Assembly: GCA_936936565.1 (NCBI GenBank)
Contig: CAKZIX010000123.1
Span: forward strand, 13,798-77,797
Length of the DNA stretch: 64,000 bases
Direction of reading: 5' to 3'
From: an uncultured Nocardiaceae bacterium
GTDB taxonomy: Bacteria; Actinomycetota; Actinomycetes; Mycobacteriales; Mycobacteriaceae
Part shown: positions 26,913 to 35,647 of the stretch, piece after piece
Position numbering within the stretch: the first letter of the stretch is position 1
How the letters are laid out: the number at the start of each line of letters is the position of its first letter
Position numbers and translations under genes: made by a program
Notes under the pieces: generated by a model
The model's input: only the letters and a program-made list of their open reading frames with translations
The model's database searches: none
What the model was told of the DNA's origin: nothing

Positions 26913-27992
26913 TCAGACCGCCGACTTGCCCGCCCGGGCCGACGCGAACGCGCTGCGAGTGCCCAGTTCCTTCATCGACACCGCGATCTGTCCGCCCAGG
27001 TAGACCGATCGCAACGAGTCGTCGGCGTGGGTGAATTGCGAGACGGCATCGTGGCGACCGAGCGAGACGGCACGATTCCAGTACGGAAATGAGTGCGCCT
27101 TGGGCTTGCGACCCTTGCGCAACCGGACGAAGTTGTCGGCACCGTGGATTGCCTGCGGCAGCGCGGTATAGCACGCGAACCGGGCACCCGGAACCGCAGC
27201 GCAGTCGCCGACGGCGAAGATCCGCTCGTCGCTGATGCTGCGCAGGAACTCGTCCACAAGCACCCGTCCGTGCGCATCCACCCGCAGTCCGCTGCGCGCC
27301 GCCAGATCCGGAACCCCGGATACGACGCCCCACAGCGTCAGGTCGGTCGGCCATTCCGCGCCGGAACGACCGCGCACCACACCGGCGAAGTCCCCGGCGT
27401 CCTCGGCGACCTCGACGACCTCGTCGTCGATGATCTCGACACCGAGCCGTTCGAGTCCGGCCCGGACCCGCTTGGCGCCACCAACCGAGAACCCGCCGGC
27501 CACGGCCGCACCGATCAGTCGCACCCGTAGTTGCGGTCTCGCTTCGGCGATCTCCGACGCCGTCTCGATTCCGGTGGCCCCGCCGCCGATCACGGTCACC
27601 ACACCCCCGCCGGGCATCGCATCCAGCGCCGCGCGCGCGAGCTGGGCGCCCTCCCAGGTGCCGACCGGCACCGTGCCGCGCATCGGCTGGACGGTGCTGC
27701 CCACCGCCAGAAAAGCATGGTCGAAATCGATGCGTCCGCCGTCGGTCAGCACGACGGTGCCGTCCCCGATCTTGTCGACGGTGCCGACCCGGGTCCGGAT
27801 GCCCTCGCGCAGCATCTCCGACAACGGCGTCGCGGCCGCCCGCGAGCCCGCGATCTGCTGGTGCAGACGCACTCGCTCCACGAAATCCGGCCGCGGATTG
27901 ATCACCGTGACCTGGGCGTCACGGAGTTTTCGCGCCACCCGGTTGGCCACCATGGTGCCCGCGTAGCCGCTGCCCACCACTACCACCTGCAT
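26913..27992 (-). CDS. FAD-dependent NAD(P)H dehydrogenase (NDH-2-like)
   Basis: 359 residues from ATG 27990-27992 with an AGGAGG upstream. An N-terminal FAD dinucleotide fold (VVVVGSGYAGTMVANRVARK) is followed by LAVGSTVQP, a second NAD-binding fold (VVTVIGGGATGIETASEIAE) and the FAD-contacting segment ERIFAVGDCAAVPG, then a short C-terminal helix region with SVYLGGQIAVSMKELG. This is the pyridine-nucleotide-disulfide oxidoreductase family; the size and lack of a redox CxxxxC pair suit an NDH-2 or AIF-like enzyme passing electrons from NADH to quinone. Substrate is not provable from sequence. Confidence 0.85.
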   Translation of the reverse strand: MQVVVVGSGYAGTMVANRVARKLRDAQVTVINPRPDFVERVRLHQQIAGSRAAATPLSEMLREGIRTRVGTVDKIGDGTVVLTDGGRIDFDHAFLAVGSTVQPMRGTVPVGTWEGAQLARAALDAMPGGGVVTVIGGGATGIETASEIAEARPQLRVRLIGAAVAGGFSVGGAKRVRAGLERLGVEIIDDEVVEVAEDAGDFAGVVRGRSGAEWPTDLTLWGVVSGVPDLAARSGLRVDAHGRVLVDEFLRSISDERIFAVGDCAAVPGARFACYTALPQAIHGADNFVRLRKGRKPKAHSFPYWNRAVSLGRHDAVSQFTHADDSLRSVYLGGQIAVSMKELGTRSAFASARAGKSAV

Positions 27993-28130
27993 TGCGTTCG
28001 CCTCCTGTATGGATTCAACTGAACGCACAGAAGACGCCGGTTTCGAACCGGCTGTGACGGGCAGATGCTGTGACCGATGCCATCGCCCCGGTGCGTCACA
28101 CCGAGGTCGGCTGCGGCGTCGCGGGGCGGA

Positions 28131-28751
28131 TCAGATGCCGCGGCCGTCGAGGCGCAGCACGGCGGCGACGTCGGCCGGCGCGCCCGTGGCCTCGACGCGC
28201 ACCTCGTTGCGGCCGAATGCGTGCAGCAACAGCTCCGACGGCTTGCCGGTGAGCACCACCTCGCGCTCCCCCGAACCGGCCTGCAACCGCCGGTCGCCGT
28301 CGGTGAGCACCACCCGCACCGGCGCCTTGCGGTAGGCCACCCGCACCATCCGGTGCAGCGCACTCCACAGCTGCTGCTCGTCCGATTCCGCCAAATCCCT
28401 TGGTGTCCAGCGCAACTCGGCGCGCCGCACGTCCTCGTGATGAACGAACATCTCGGTGAGGTTGACGATCGCGTCCAGCGGACGCAACGGTGACCACCAC
28501 GGTGGCCCGGTGCGCACCTCCTCGAGCAGCTGCACGTACGGGCGCTGGGCGGCCTGCCGCTGCACGCCGTCCAGATACCCGGCTAGGAACGGCAGCACGA
28601 TCCCGGCCGACGCATCCAGCCGGCGCTCCCGAATCACCAAGTGCGCGGCCAAATCTCGGGTGGTCCACGGACTGCACAGGGTGGGCGCGTCAGGTCCGAC
28701 GGCCTGCATGGTGCCGACCAAAGCCAGGCGCTCGCGGCGCGCCAGTGTCAT
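28131..28751 (-). CDS. TIGR03085 family protein (DinB/maleylpyruvate-isomerase-like fold)
   Basis: 206 residues. The N-terminal four-helix region MTLARRERLALVGTMQAVGP, TLCSPWTTRDLAAHLVIRER and NLTEMFVHHEDVRRAELRW carries the histidines (AAHL, FVHHED) expected to bind a metal in mycothiol-dependent maleylpyruvate isomerase-like proteins. The C-terminal part (ELLLHAFGRNEVRVEATG) is an SCP2-like beta region. Members of the family are common in actinomycetes and of unknown substrate; a mycothiol-linked transferase role is a family-level inference. It stands alone between the oxidoreductase and rnj. Confidence 0.8.
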   Translation of the reverse strand: MTLARRERLALVGTMQAVGPDAPTLCSPWTTRDLAAHLVIRERRLDASAGIVLPFLAGYLDGVQRQAAQRPYVQLLEEVRTGPPWWSPLRPLDAIVNLTEMFVHHEDVRRAELRWTPRDLAESDEQQLWSALHRMVRVAYRKAPVRVVLTDGDRRLQAGSGEREVVLTGKPSELLLHAFGRNEVRVEATGAPADVAAVLRLDGRGI

Positions 28752-28801
28752 GTGCAGTAGCCTAACGCGCGCCCGGGCCGGTGTGCGCTGCCCGATACTG
28801 C

Positions 28802-30598
28802 CTATACGCCTATGACGGTGGGCACAATCATCGGCCGGCGGCGGTACTTCTCGCTCACCCAGCGCCCGACGATCCGGCGCACGCCTTGGGCGATCCGGTG
28901 CGTATCGGTAACCCCTTCGGCGGCAAGGCGAATCAGCTCGGCCTCGACCAGTTTTGCGGCCTCCTCGAGCGCCGCCGGATCGTCGGAGAAGCCGCGTCCG
29001 CTCACCTCGGGCGTGCTCACCGCCTTGCCGGTGGTCTCGTCGACGGCGACCGTGATGGAGATGAAACCGCCCTCACCGAGAACCAGGCGATCCGACAGGG
29101 TCGATTCACCGACGTCGCCGACGCTGAGCCCGTCGACGTAGACGTGCCCGACCGGCACCCGGCCGACGATCTTGGCGATGCCGTCGACCATGTCGACCAC
29201 CACGCCGTCCTCGGCGAGCACCACTCGATCCGCGGGCACACCGGTGGCCACGGCCAGCGCGGCGTTGGCTCGCAGATGCCGCCACTCGCCGTGCACCGGC
29301 ATCGCGTTCGACGGGCGCACGGCGTTGTACAGGTACAGCAGCTCACCGGCCGAAGCATGGCCCGAGACATGGACTTTCGCGTTCTGCTGGGTGATGACGG
29401 TGGCACCCCGCCGGGCCAGCCCGTTGACCACCGCGAACACCGAATTCTCGTTGCCCGGAATCAGGCTCGACGCCAGCACGACCAAATCGTCTGCGCGGAT
29501 GTTGATCTGGTTGTGCTCGCCGCGGGCCATCCGGGACAGCGCCGACAGCGGCTCGCCCTGGGAACCGGTGGAGATCAGCACCAGCTGATGGTCGGGCAGC
29601 GAGGCCGCCACATCGAGGTCGACGACGACGCCGTCGGGGATCTCGAGGTAGCCGAGATCGACAGCAATGCCCATGTTGCGCACCATGCTGCGGCCCACGA
29701 AGCAGACCTTGCGCCCGTAGCGCTGCGCCACGTCGACCACCTGCTGGATGCGGTGCACGTGCGAGGCAAACGAGGCGACGATGACGCGGTGCCGGGCCTT
29801 GCCGATCACGCTGTCGAGGACGCCGCCGATCTCGCGCTCGGGGGTGACGAAGCCGGGCACCTCGGCGTTGGTGGAATCGACGAGGAACAGATCGACACCC
29901 TCGTCGCCGAGGCGGGAGAAACCTGCGAGGTCGGTGAGCCGGCCGTCCAGCGGCAGCTGATCGAGCTTGATGTCGCCGGTGTGCAGCACGATCCCGGCGC
30001 TGGTGCGAATCGCCACCGCGATCGCATCGGGAATCGAGTGGTTGACCGCGAAGTACTCGCACTCGAACGGACCGTGTGTGGTGCGCTGCCCCTCGGTGAC
30101 CTCGACCAGCTTGGGCTTCAGGTGATGTTCGCGGCACTTCGCGGCGACCAGGGCGAGCGTGAACTTGGATCCGACGACCGGAATGTCGGGGCGCAGACGC
30201 AACAGGAACGGCACCGCACCGATGTGGTCTTCGTGGCCGTGCGTGAGCACCAGCGCCTCGACGTCGGCCATCCGGTTCTCGATGTGCCGGAAGTCGGGCA
30301 GGATCAGATCCACGCCGGGCTGCTGATCTTCGGGGAACAGCACGCCGCAGTCGACGACGAGCAACTTGCCGCGATGCTCGAAGACCGTCATGTTGCGGCC
30401 GATTTCACCGATGCCACCGAGCGCGACCACGCGCAGCCCGTCGCGCGGGGCCTTCGGCGGCGTGCCCAACCGGTCCGGGTCGTGGCTCGTGGCGCGCGGG
30501 ATCGGCCGCTGCTGCGCAGCCGAACTTTGCACAACCTGCTTGTCGCGTCGCGACGGCGGACCCGCGTTGCGGGTGGCGCGCCGGCCCCCGCGGCTCAC
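28802..30598 (-). CDS. rnj: ribonuclease J
   Basis: 598 residues from GTG 30596-30598, overlapping the dapA stop. A 50-residue basic extension, as in mycobacterial RNase J, precedes the metallo-beta-lactamase core: GGIGEIGRNM, the metal motif LTHGHEDHIGAVPFLL (His120), FAVNHSIPDAIAVAI, LHTGDIKLD and the beta-CASP domain (STGSQGEPLSALSRMARGEH, HVSGHASAGELLYL). The C-terminal dimerisation domain ends MIVPTVIGV. The enzyme combines 5'-3' exonuclease and endonuclease activity in rRNA maturation and mRNA decay. The dapA-rnj pairing is conserved in Mycobacteriales. Confidence 0.96.
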   Translation of the reverse strand: MSRGGRRATRNAGPPSRRDKQVVQSSAAQQRPIPRATSHDPDRLGTPPKAPRDGLRVVALGGIGEIGRNMTVFEHRGKLLVVDCGVLFPEDQQPGVDLILPDFRHIENRMADVEALVLTHGHEDHIGAVPFLLRLRPDIPVVGSKFTLALVAAKCREHHLKPKLVEVTEGQRTTHGPFECEYFAVNHSIPDAIAVAIRTSAGIVLHTGDIKLDQLPLDGRLTDLAGFSRLGDEGVDLFLVDSTNAEVPGFVTPEREIGGVLDSVIGKARHRVIVASFASHVHRIQQVVDVAQRYGRKVCFVGRSMVRNMGIAVDLGYLEIPDGVVVDLDVAASLPDHQLVLISTGSQGEPLSALSRMARGEHNQINIRADDLVVLASSLIPGNENSVFAVVNGLARRGATVITQQNAKVHVSGHASAGELLYLYNAVRPSNAMPVHGEWRHLRANAALAVATGVPADRVVLAEDGVVVDMVDGIAKIVGRVPVGHVYVDGLSVGDVGESTLSDRLVLGEGGFISITVAVDETTGKAVSTPEVSGRGFSDDPAALEEAAKLVEAELIRLAAEGVTDTHRIAQGVRRIVGRWVSEKYRRRPMIVPTVIGV

Positions 30599-31539
30599 AG
30601 CGCGTTCCTCGACGCAGCGCCCGCCCCGGCCGCCTGCAGGGCGGCGTCGAGGGCGGCCACCTGCTCGTCGGTGGGCGCGACGATCGGCAGCCGGGGCTCG
30701 CCGACGTCGATGCCCTGCAACCGCAGGCCGGCTTTCGAAGCGGCCGCGCCGCCGATGCTCGAGACCGTGCGCATGAGCCGGGCGAGCCCGGCGTTGATCT
30801 CGCGGGCGCGCACCACCTCACCCGCCTCGTACGCGCGCAGCAGCGCGCCCAGCTGGCCCGGCACGAGATGCCCGACGACGCTGATGAATCCGACCGCGCC
30901 GACCGACAGCCACGGCAGGTTCAGCGCGTCGTCGCCGGAGTAGAACTCGAGGCCCGTCTCGGCGATGAGCGCGGCGCCGGCGCACAGATCGCCCTTGGCG
31001 TCCTTCACCGCAACGATGCGCGGATGCTCGGCGAGCCGGCGGATGGTGTCGGTTTCGATGGGCACCACGGACCGGGGCGGGATGTCGTACAGACACACCG
31101 GCAGCTCGGTGGCGTCGGCGACGGCGACGAAATGCGCGTACAAGCCCGCTTGCGGCGGCTTGGAGTAATACGGCGTGACGACGAGCAAACCATGCGCACC
31201 GGCGCGGGCGGCATCGCGCGCAAGCTCGACGCTGTGTGCCGTGTCGTTGCTGCCGGCGCCGGCGATGATCTTCACCTGGGTGCCGACGGCATCGACCACC
31301 GCCCGGATCAGCTCGACCTTCTCCTGCTCGGTGGTGGTCGGCGACTCACCGGTGGTGCCACCGAGGATGAGCCCGTCGACCCCACTGCCAACCAGATGCG
31401 CGGCCAGGCGGACGCCGGCATCCACATCGAGCTTGCCCTCCGCCGTGAACGGCGTAACCATCGCAACCGCGACGGATCCGAAAGCACGACTGGGTCTTTG
31501 CCCGTCGCTGCGCTCGCCCCGGAGGTACTCACTCGTCAT
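30595..31539 (-). CDS. dapA: 4-hydroxy-tetrahydrodipicolinate synthase
   Basis: 314 residues from ATG 31537-31539. The family fold is clear: VAMVTPFTAEGKLDVDAGVR, the substrate loop LGGTTGESPTTTEQEKVE, VVTPYYSKPPQAGLYAHF with the catalytic tyrosine, and VAVKDAKGD with the Schiff-base lysine. It condenses pyruvate with aspartate semialdehyde in lysine and diaminopimelate synthesis for the cell wall. The N-terminal segment YLRGERSDGQRPSR is encoded by a copy of a dispersed GAGCGCAGCGACGGG repeat (31501-31520), which looks like an insertion into the leader of the protein. It is translationally coupled to rnj. Confidence 0.96.
   Translation of the reverse strand: MTSEYLRGERSDGQRPSRAFGSVAVAMVTPFTAEGKLDVDAGVRLAAHLVGSGVDGLILGGTTGESPTTTEQEKVELIRAVVDAVGTQVKIIAGAGSNDTAHSVELARDAARAGAHGLLVVTPYYSKPPQAGLYAHFVAVADATELPVCLYDIPPRSVVPIETDTIRRLAEHPRIVAVKDAKGDLCAGAALIAETGLEFYSGDDALNLPWLSVGAVGFISVVGHLVPGQLGALLRAYEAGEVVRAREINAGLARLMRTVSSIGGAAASKAGLRLQGIDVGEPRLPIVAPTDEQVAALDAALQAAGAGAASRNAL
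31501..31520 (-). repeat. dispersed 20-bp repeat inside dapA
   Basis: On the minus strand this reads GGGGCGAGCGCAGCGACGGG. The same 20 bases with one change (GAGCGAAGCGACGGG) occur at 61655-61674 inside rbfA, and the related core CGAGCGCAGCGAG occurs twice near 34.6 kb. It falls in the codons for DapA residues 6-13. Confidence 0.7.
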
Positions 31540-31630
31540 AGCAGGCAAGGTTACAGCGTACGACCAGCGGGTTTTGCATGGAGTCAGACCGACAGTGGCG
31601 TGGCGTCGAATATGGCGCCAGACTGGCGTC

Positions 31631-32065
31631 ATGGATCTCGACAAATACACCTCGCGCCTGCGCGACGACCTCGCCGCGGCGGCCGCGCTCGGCGACGAAA
31701 AGACCCGGGCTACCGCCGACGCGTTGGCCGGCGCGGCGGCAGCATCGGCGCGTTTGATGCTGCTGGCGGCGCTGACGGACTTCGCCGCCGAGGTCAGCGA
31801 AAACCTCGGCGACCGCACGGTACACGTGGCCGCCGACGGCAACATCGACGTGCGCAAGACGCCACACGTTCCCGAGGACGGCCCGACCATCGAGGAACTC
31901 ACCGGCGACATCAGCCGAGTGACGCTGCGGCTGGTCGACCAGATGAAGTCCAAGGCCGAAGAGGCTGCCGCCGCGAGCGGGGTCTCGCTGAACTACTGGC
32001 TCGGCCAGGCCGTGCAGGGGGCGTTGCGCGAGCAGGCTCGCTGGCGTGCCCGCGAGCACAACTAG
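31631..32065 (+). CDS. HicB/Arc-like small protein with a C-terminal ribbon-helix-helix-type segment
   Basis: 144 residues from ATG 31631. The sequence starts MDLDKYTSRLRDDLAAAAAL, and a long Ala-rich helical region leads to EELTGDISRVTLRLVDQMKS and SGVSLNYWLGQAVQGALREQ, the latter resembling the DNA-binding/dimer segment of HicB or Arc-type antitoxins. No HicA-like toxin gene is adjacent, so it is an orphan; similar solo proteins are common in Mycobacteriales. The upstream DNA has closely spaced TGGCGTC/TGGCGCCA elements (about 31599-31630) that could serve autoregulation. The exact function is not recognised. Confidence 0.65.
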   Translation: MDLDKYTSRLRDDLAAAAALGDEKTRATADALAGAAAASARLMLLAALTDFAAEVSENLGDRTVHVAADGNIDVRKTPHVPEDGPTIEELTGDISRVTLRLVDQMKSKAEEAAAASGVSLNYWLGQAVQGALREQARWRAREHN

Positions 32066-32076
32066 CCGCAGGCAAG

Positions 32077-32110
32077 ACATCCCGTCCACCGCGGACGGTG
32101 GACGGGATGT
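32077..32110. terminator. strong hairpin terminator shared by convergent genes
   Basis: ACATCCCGTCCACC (32077-32090) and GGTGGACGGGATGT (32097-32110) form a perfect 14-bp stem with a 6-base loop. It lies between the HicB-like gene and the first DUF4189 gene, which converge. A related hairpin follows the second DUF4189 gene. Confidence 0.88.
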
Positions 32111-32135
32111 GTTGGCAGACAACCTCTTCGGATGA

Positions 32136-32549
32136 TCAGCCCCAGGTGCAGCGGTTTCCGATCACGCGCGGCAACTCCGGCATGGAACTGCCCGAGCCGG
32201 GCGGGGCGGTGATACCCAGCGCCAGCTGCACCTTGACCGCGGCGATCTCCTTGACGGGGTCGAGTTCGACCCGCAGATCGCCGTTGCCGCCGACGCCGAT
32301 CGCGTAGCACGTGTCGTAGAACGATTGGTACAGCGTGCACGGCGAGCCGGTGGACTGCGCGCACAGTTCGAGCGCGCGCGACTCCGCGCGCTCCTTGCTC
32401 CCCGAACCGTAAACGGTCTGGATCGCACCCGTCTCGTACGAGACCGCGATCGCGGCCCAGCCACCCGGGCCGGCCTGGGCGACGCCCGCGGACCCGATGA
32501 CGCCGGCAGCCGCGATGCCGCCGACGATGAGCGCTCGACTCAACAACAT
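32136..32549 (-). CDS. secreted DUF4189 protein (first of a tandem pair)
   Basis: 137 residues from ATG 32547-32549. The signal peptide MLLSRALIVGGIAAAGVIGS ends with VAQA cleavage. The mature DUF4189 domain has WAAIAVSYETGAIQTVYGSG, SRALELCAQSTGSPCTLYQ and the end VIGNRCTWG. Cysteines at C-A-Q, PCTL, TCYAIG and RCTW could form two disulfides. DUF4189 proteins are small, exported and of unknown role; none is an enzyme as far as known. The closely similar neighbour at 32743-33156 has the same length. Confidence 0.82.
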   Translation of the reverse strand: MLLSRALIVGGIAAAGVIGSAGVAQAGPGGWAAIAVSYETGAIQTVYGSGSKERAESRALELCAQSTGSPCTLYQSFYDTCYAIGVGGNGDLRVELDPVKEIAAVKVQLALGITAPPGSGSSMPELPRVIGNRCTWG

Positions 32550-32693
32550 GTAGACCCCTGGGATTCGTACGAATTCGACACAAGGTGCAGTCTGTCGGTC
32601 CGGACCGACGCTGTCCATACGACGAAGTACGTTTCACGACACAACTTGTGGGGTATTGCATTAGGTTGCGTTCTACCCATGCAGCACATACCC

Positions 32694-32729
32694 GGCATCC
32701 CGCCCACCGCACGCGGTGAACGGGATGCC
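32694..32729. terminator. hairpin terminator after the second DUF4189 gene
   Basis: GGCATCCCGCCCACCG (from 32694) pairs with CGGTGAACGGGATGCC (to 32729), with one 2-base internal mismatch and a 4-base loop. Its sequence is related to the hairpin at 32077-32110, so the duplication unit seems to have included the terminator. Confidence 0.8.
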
Positions 32730-32742
32730 TTGGCAGGAACCG

Positions 32743-33156
32743 CTATTCGGTTTCCCAGGAGCAACCACTGCCGACGAGCTCCGGCAGCGCACTACCGGTG
32801 CCCGGGGCACCCGTGATGCCGAGCGCGAACTGGACCTTCAGTTCGGCGAGCTGCCGGTTCTGGTCGTACTCGACCTTCAGGCCGCCGTCGCCGCCCATGC
32901 CTACCGCGGCGCAGGTCTTGTAGAAGGCACCGCCGAACAGCTGGCACGGCGAACCGTAATCCTGCGCGCAGTACTCGAGCGCCGCCGCCTCGACGGACTC
33001 GCGCGTCGGGAACCCCGTGACCATCAAGAAACTGCGCTCCGCGTGGTTGATGGCGATGGCGCCCCAATCCGGACCCGCGGCGTGCGCATTGCCCGCGGTC
33101 CCCAACGCGCCGGCACACACCGCAACGCCGACGACGAACATTCGCTTCAGTGACAT
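32743..33156 (-). CDS. secreted DUF4189 protein (second of a tandem pair)
   Basis: 137 residues from ATG 33154-33156. The signal peptide is MSLKRMFVVGVAVCAGALGT, with cleavage after NAHA. The mature part (WGAIAINHAERSFLMVTGFP, ALEYCAQDYGSPCQLFGGA, KTCAAVGMGG, VQFALGITGAPGTGSALPEL, GSGCSW) aligns along its full length with the neighbour at 32136-32549, and all Cys positions are kept. The two are tandem duplicates that have diverged considerably in signal peptide and charge. No function is known. Confidence 0.82.
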   Translation of the reverse strand: MSLKRMFVVGVAVCAGALGTAGNAHAAGPDWGAIAINHAERSFLMVTGFPTRESVEAAALEYCAQDYGSPCQLFGGAFYKTCAAVGMGGDGGLKVEYDQNRQLAELKVQFALGITGAPGTGSALPELVGSGCSWETE

Positions 33157-33246
33157 GGGAACCCTCCCCGAATCGGTTGATAACGGGCACGATCCTGTCG
33201 CGCACGGCGATCGATTGTCCATCCCGGGCGGTATGTGTGGCAAAAC

Positions 33247-34461
33247 TCATAGTTTGGCTACGGAAAGCCGCAGATCTGGCGCCAGATCACCCCGTTCGCC
33301 GACGATGATGTCGTCCACATCCAGCCAGTTCGCCAGCTCCCGCAGGGCACCGGCCAGCGCGGCGGCCACCGCCGACGGATCGGCGCCGGCTTCGGCGAAG
33401 GCACCCGGCACGCTGAGTACGCGCGCGGCCCGATCGGCGCGCAGATCGACGCGCGCGACCATCCGATCACCCAGCAGGAACGGGAAGACGTAGTACCCGT
33501 GCACGCGCTTGGGCTCGGGCGTGTAGATCTCGATGCGGTAGTGGAAGTTGAACATCCGCTCCAGCCGCGACCGGAAGAACACCACCGGATCGAACGGGCA
33601 CAACAACGCCGAACGTTCGATGCGCCGGGGCGTGCGCGCGGTGTGGTGCAGGTACGCCGGCACCGGCCAGCCGGCCACCGACACCTCCGTGAGCACGCCG
33701 TCGGCCACCAGCGCCTTGATTGCGGGCTCGGTCTGCCTGCGATGCAGCCGGTAGTAGTCACGCAGGTCCGGCTCGGTGGCGATGCCGAGCGCCCGGGCGG
33801 CCCGGTCGACCAGCTCGTACACCGCCTCCTCCTCGGGTACGACGCGGGCCCGCACGTGCGGCGGCAGTACCCGCTCGGTGAGGTCGTAGTAGCGCATGAA
33901 GCCGACGCGCCGATCGATGGACAACTCGCCCGCCGCGAACAACTGCTCTGCGATGACCTTGACGTCGCTGCGATCCCACCACGGCCCGCTGGGCGTCGGC
34001 CGCTCGTACTCGAGATGCGCCTCGATCTGCGCGGCGGTGCAGGCACCGTGGCGGGCCACGACCTCGAGCACATCGGCACCGAGCGTGGGGTTACGCTGCA
34101 GCACCCGACGCGCGCCGCCCCACCGGCCGTCGGCGAAATCCCGCATCCGCCAACGAAACAGCGGCCAATCCTCCACCGGGACGAGGGCCGCCTCGTGCGC
34201 CCAGTATTCGACGAGCCGGCGGGGCTGGCGCGCGCTGTGCGACCACACCGCGGCATCGAGCAGCGTCCGATCGTAGGCGCCGATGCGCGCGAACACCGGG
34301 GCGTAGTGCGCGCGCACCACCGCGGATACCGAATCCAGCTGCAGCAGATTGGTTTTCGCGACGGCACCGAGCACGGCGCGGCGCGTGGACGCCCCGGACG
34401 GCACCTTCGCGAAACCCTGCGCGGCCAATGCGATCCGCCGGGCCTGACTGGCAGCGATCAT
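33247..34461 (-). CDS. winged-helix protein of the YcaQ/AlkX family (probable DNA interstrand-crosslink glycosylase)
   Basis: 404 residues from ATG 34459-34461. The sequence MIAASQARRIALAAQGFAKV, LLQLDSVSAVVRAHYAPVFA, LVEYWAHEAALVPVEDWPLF, RRLVEYWAHE and ALLCPFDPVVFFRSRLERMF, then FNFHYRIEIYTPEPKRVHGY is the DUF1006/YcaQ pattern. E. coli YcaQ and Streptomyces AlzS-like members are HTH_42 DNA glycosylases that open alkylation crosslinks; the QxD-type catalytic motif is represented by LLQLDSVS near residue 40. Its neighbours give no extra information. Confidence 0.82.
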   Translation of the reverse strand: MIAASQARRIALAAQGFAKVPSGASTRRAVLGAVAKTNLLQLDSVSAVVRAHYAPVFARIGAYDRTLLDAAVWSHSARQPRRLVEYWAHEAALVPVEDWPLFRWRMRDFADGRWGGARRVLQRNPTLGADVLEVVARHGACTAAQIEAHLEYERPTPSGPWWDRSDVKVIAEQLFAAGELSIDRRVGFMRYYDLTERVLPPHVRARVVPEEEAVYELVDRAARALGIATEPDLRDYYRLHRRQTEPAIKALVADGVLTEVSVAGWPVPAYLHHTARTPRRIERSALLCPFDPVVFFRSRLERMFNFHYRIEIYTPEPKRVHGYYVFPFLLGDRMVARVDLRADRAARVLSVPGAFAEAGADPSAVAAALAGALRELANWLDVDDIIVGERGDLAPDLRLSVAKL

Positions 34462-34549
34462 GGCAGCGAGCCTGCCACAGCCCACCGACACCAAACGGCC
34501 CCGCGAACCGTTCGCGCGCGTCGCCCGGTCTGGACGCAGGGAGCGCTCA

Positions 34550-34617
34550 CGAGCGCAGCGAGTGCGACCGGAGGAAGACCGGGCGGGAAGCGCGCGAAAC
34601 CGCCCGAGCGCAGCGAG
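34550..34617. repeat. two copies of CGAGCGCAGCGAG in the gap before the YcaQ-like gene
   Basis: The 13-base sequence CGAGCGCAGCGAG occurs at 34550-34562 and again at 34605-34617. It shares its core with the dispersed repeats in dapA and rbfA. The gap (34462-34627) holds no gene that I can see. Confidence 0.65.
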
Positions 34618-34627
34618 GGCAGAGAAC

Positions 34628-35647
34628 TCAGACGACCAGCCGAACGCGCCCGCTGCGATCGATCTCGGTGCGCCGGTCTTCGCTGGACGCCCCCACCAGC
34701 ACGGTCGCGATGTTGGAGCGGCCCACCGGCAGCACCCGCACGGTGACTTTGCCGTCGCGAGCGGCGCCCAGCTCGCGGGCCGCGGTGTCGACCACGATCG
34801 CACGGACCTCGGCGTTGACGTCGGCCAATCCGCCGTCGTCGAGCAACACTACTTCCACGCCGCGGCCGCGAGCTTGCCGGGCCGCCGAGATCAGCTCGGG
34901 TGCAACAAGATTCGGTGCCCGCAGGCCGTCGCGCAGCTCGGCTTCCAACAGTTTGCACTCCTGGCGGTCGGCCGCCGACAGCGGCGCCCGGCGCGCGATC
35001 CGCTCCAGCATCGGGCGCGCCAGCAGATCGATCCGGGTCAGCTGGCGTTCACGCTCCTCGTTCTGCGCGTGCACCATCGCCGAGGTCGCGGCGCGGCGGG
35101 TGGACTCGATGCGCAGCTCGTAGAGCGACTGCAGCGTGGGGCGCATGATCGCCGCGAATACCGCGGCGACGGCGACGTTCGCCAGTGGCGTGAGCGCCTC
35201 GATCATGCTCGACGGTGCGAAGTTCCCGATCACGACGACCGCCAGCCACGTGGCCGCACAACCGACGAGGGCCAACACCAGCCGCCCACGCAGTACCAGC
35301 AGGGCCAGCGCGATGCCGCTGCCGTAGGCGGTGTGCACGGTGGTGTGGTGCGCCAGCGCGGTGGCGACCTTGTCGTGCGCGATCGCCGTGCTCATCCAGC
35401 CCGCGGACGCGATGAACAGCGCCGACTGCACCCGGATCGGCTCGTGCGGGTCCAGGACGACGATCGCGGTGGCCATCGCGATGATCGAGAACGCGACGAA
35501 CAGCGGCACCGTGTCGGCGGGCGAGGCGGTCTGCAGCGAACGCAACAACACCATCAGCACCGTCACCAGCAGCACGCCGAGCAGCAACAGCGCCGGGCGT
35601 CCCTTCAGCCCGACCAGCGTGCGCAGGTCGCGTTCGTCAGCCGGCAT
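34628..35647 (-). CDS. membrane protein with degenerate kinase-like C-terminus, partner of the adjacent histidine kinase
   Basis: 339 residues. Five or six membrane segments (about 18-165, including LLLLGVLLVTVLMVLL and VPLFVAFSIIAMATAIVVL) are followed by a helical linker (NEERERQLTRIDLLARPMLE) and a C-terminal domain with CKLLEAELRDGLRAPNL, GRGVEVVLLDDGG and VTVRVLPVGRSNIATVLVG. No phospho-accepting His box or ATP-binding N/G boxes are present, so it is not an active kinase. Its start overlaps the kinase stop by 11 bases. A very similar half occurs in the fusion at 36884-38722. A sensory or regulatory partner role is inferred. Confidence 0.7.
   Translation of the reverse strand: MPADERDLRTLVGLKGRPALLLLGVLLVTVLMVLLRSLQTASPADTVPLFVAFSIIAMATAIVVLDPHEPIRVQSALFIASAGWMSTAIAHDKVATALAHHTTVHTAYGSGIALALLVLRGRLVLALVGCAATWLAVVVIGNFAPSSMIEALTPLANVAVAAVFAAIMRPTLQSLYELRIESTRRAATSAMVHAQNEERERQLTRIDLLARPMLERIARRAPLSAADRQECKLLEAELRDGLRAPNLVAPELISAARQARGRGVEVVLLDDGGLADVNAEVRAIVVDTAARELGAARDGKVTVRVLPVGRSNIATVLVGASSEDRRTEIDRSGRVRLVV

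Noticed and set aside
31631..32065. A complete HicAB toxin-antitoxin pair
   Set aside because: Only the HicB/Arc-like partner is present. The flanking genes are dapA and a DUF4189 protein, and no HicA-like frame is found.
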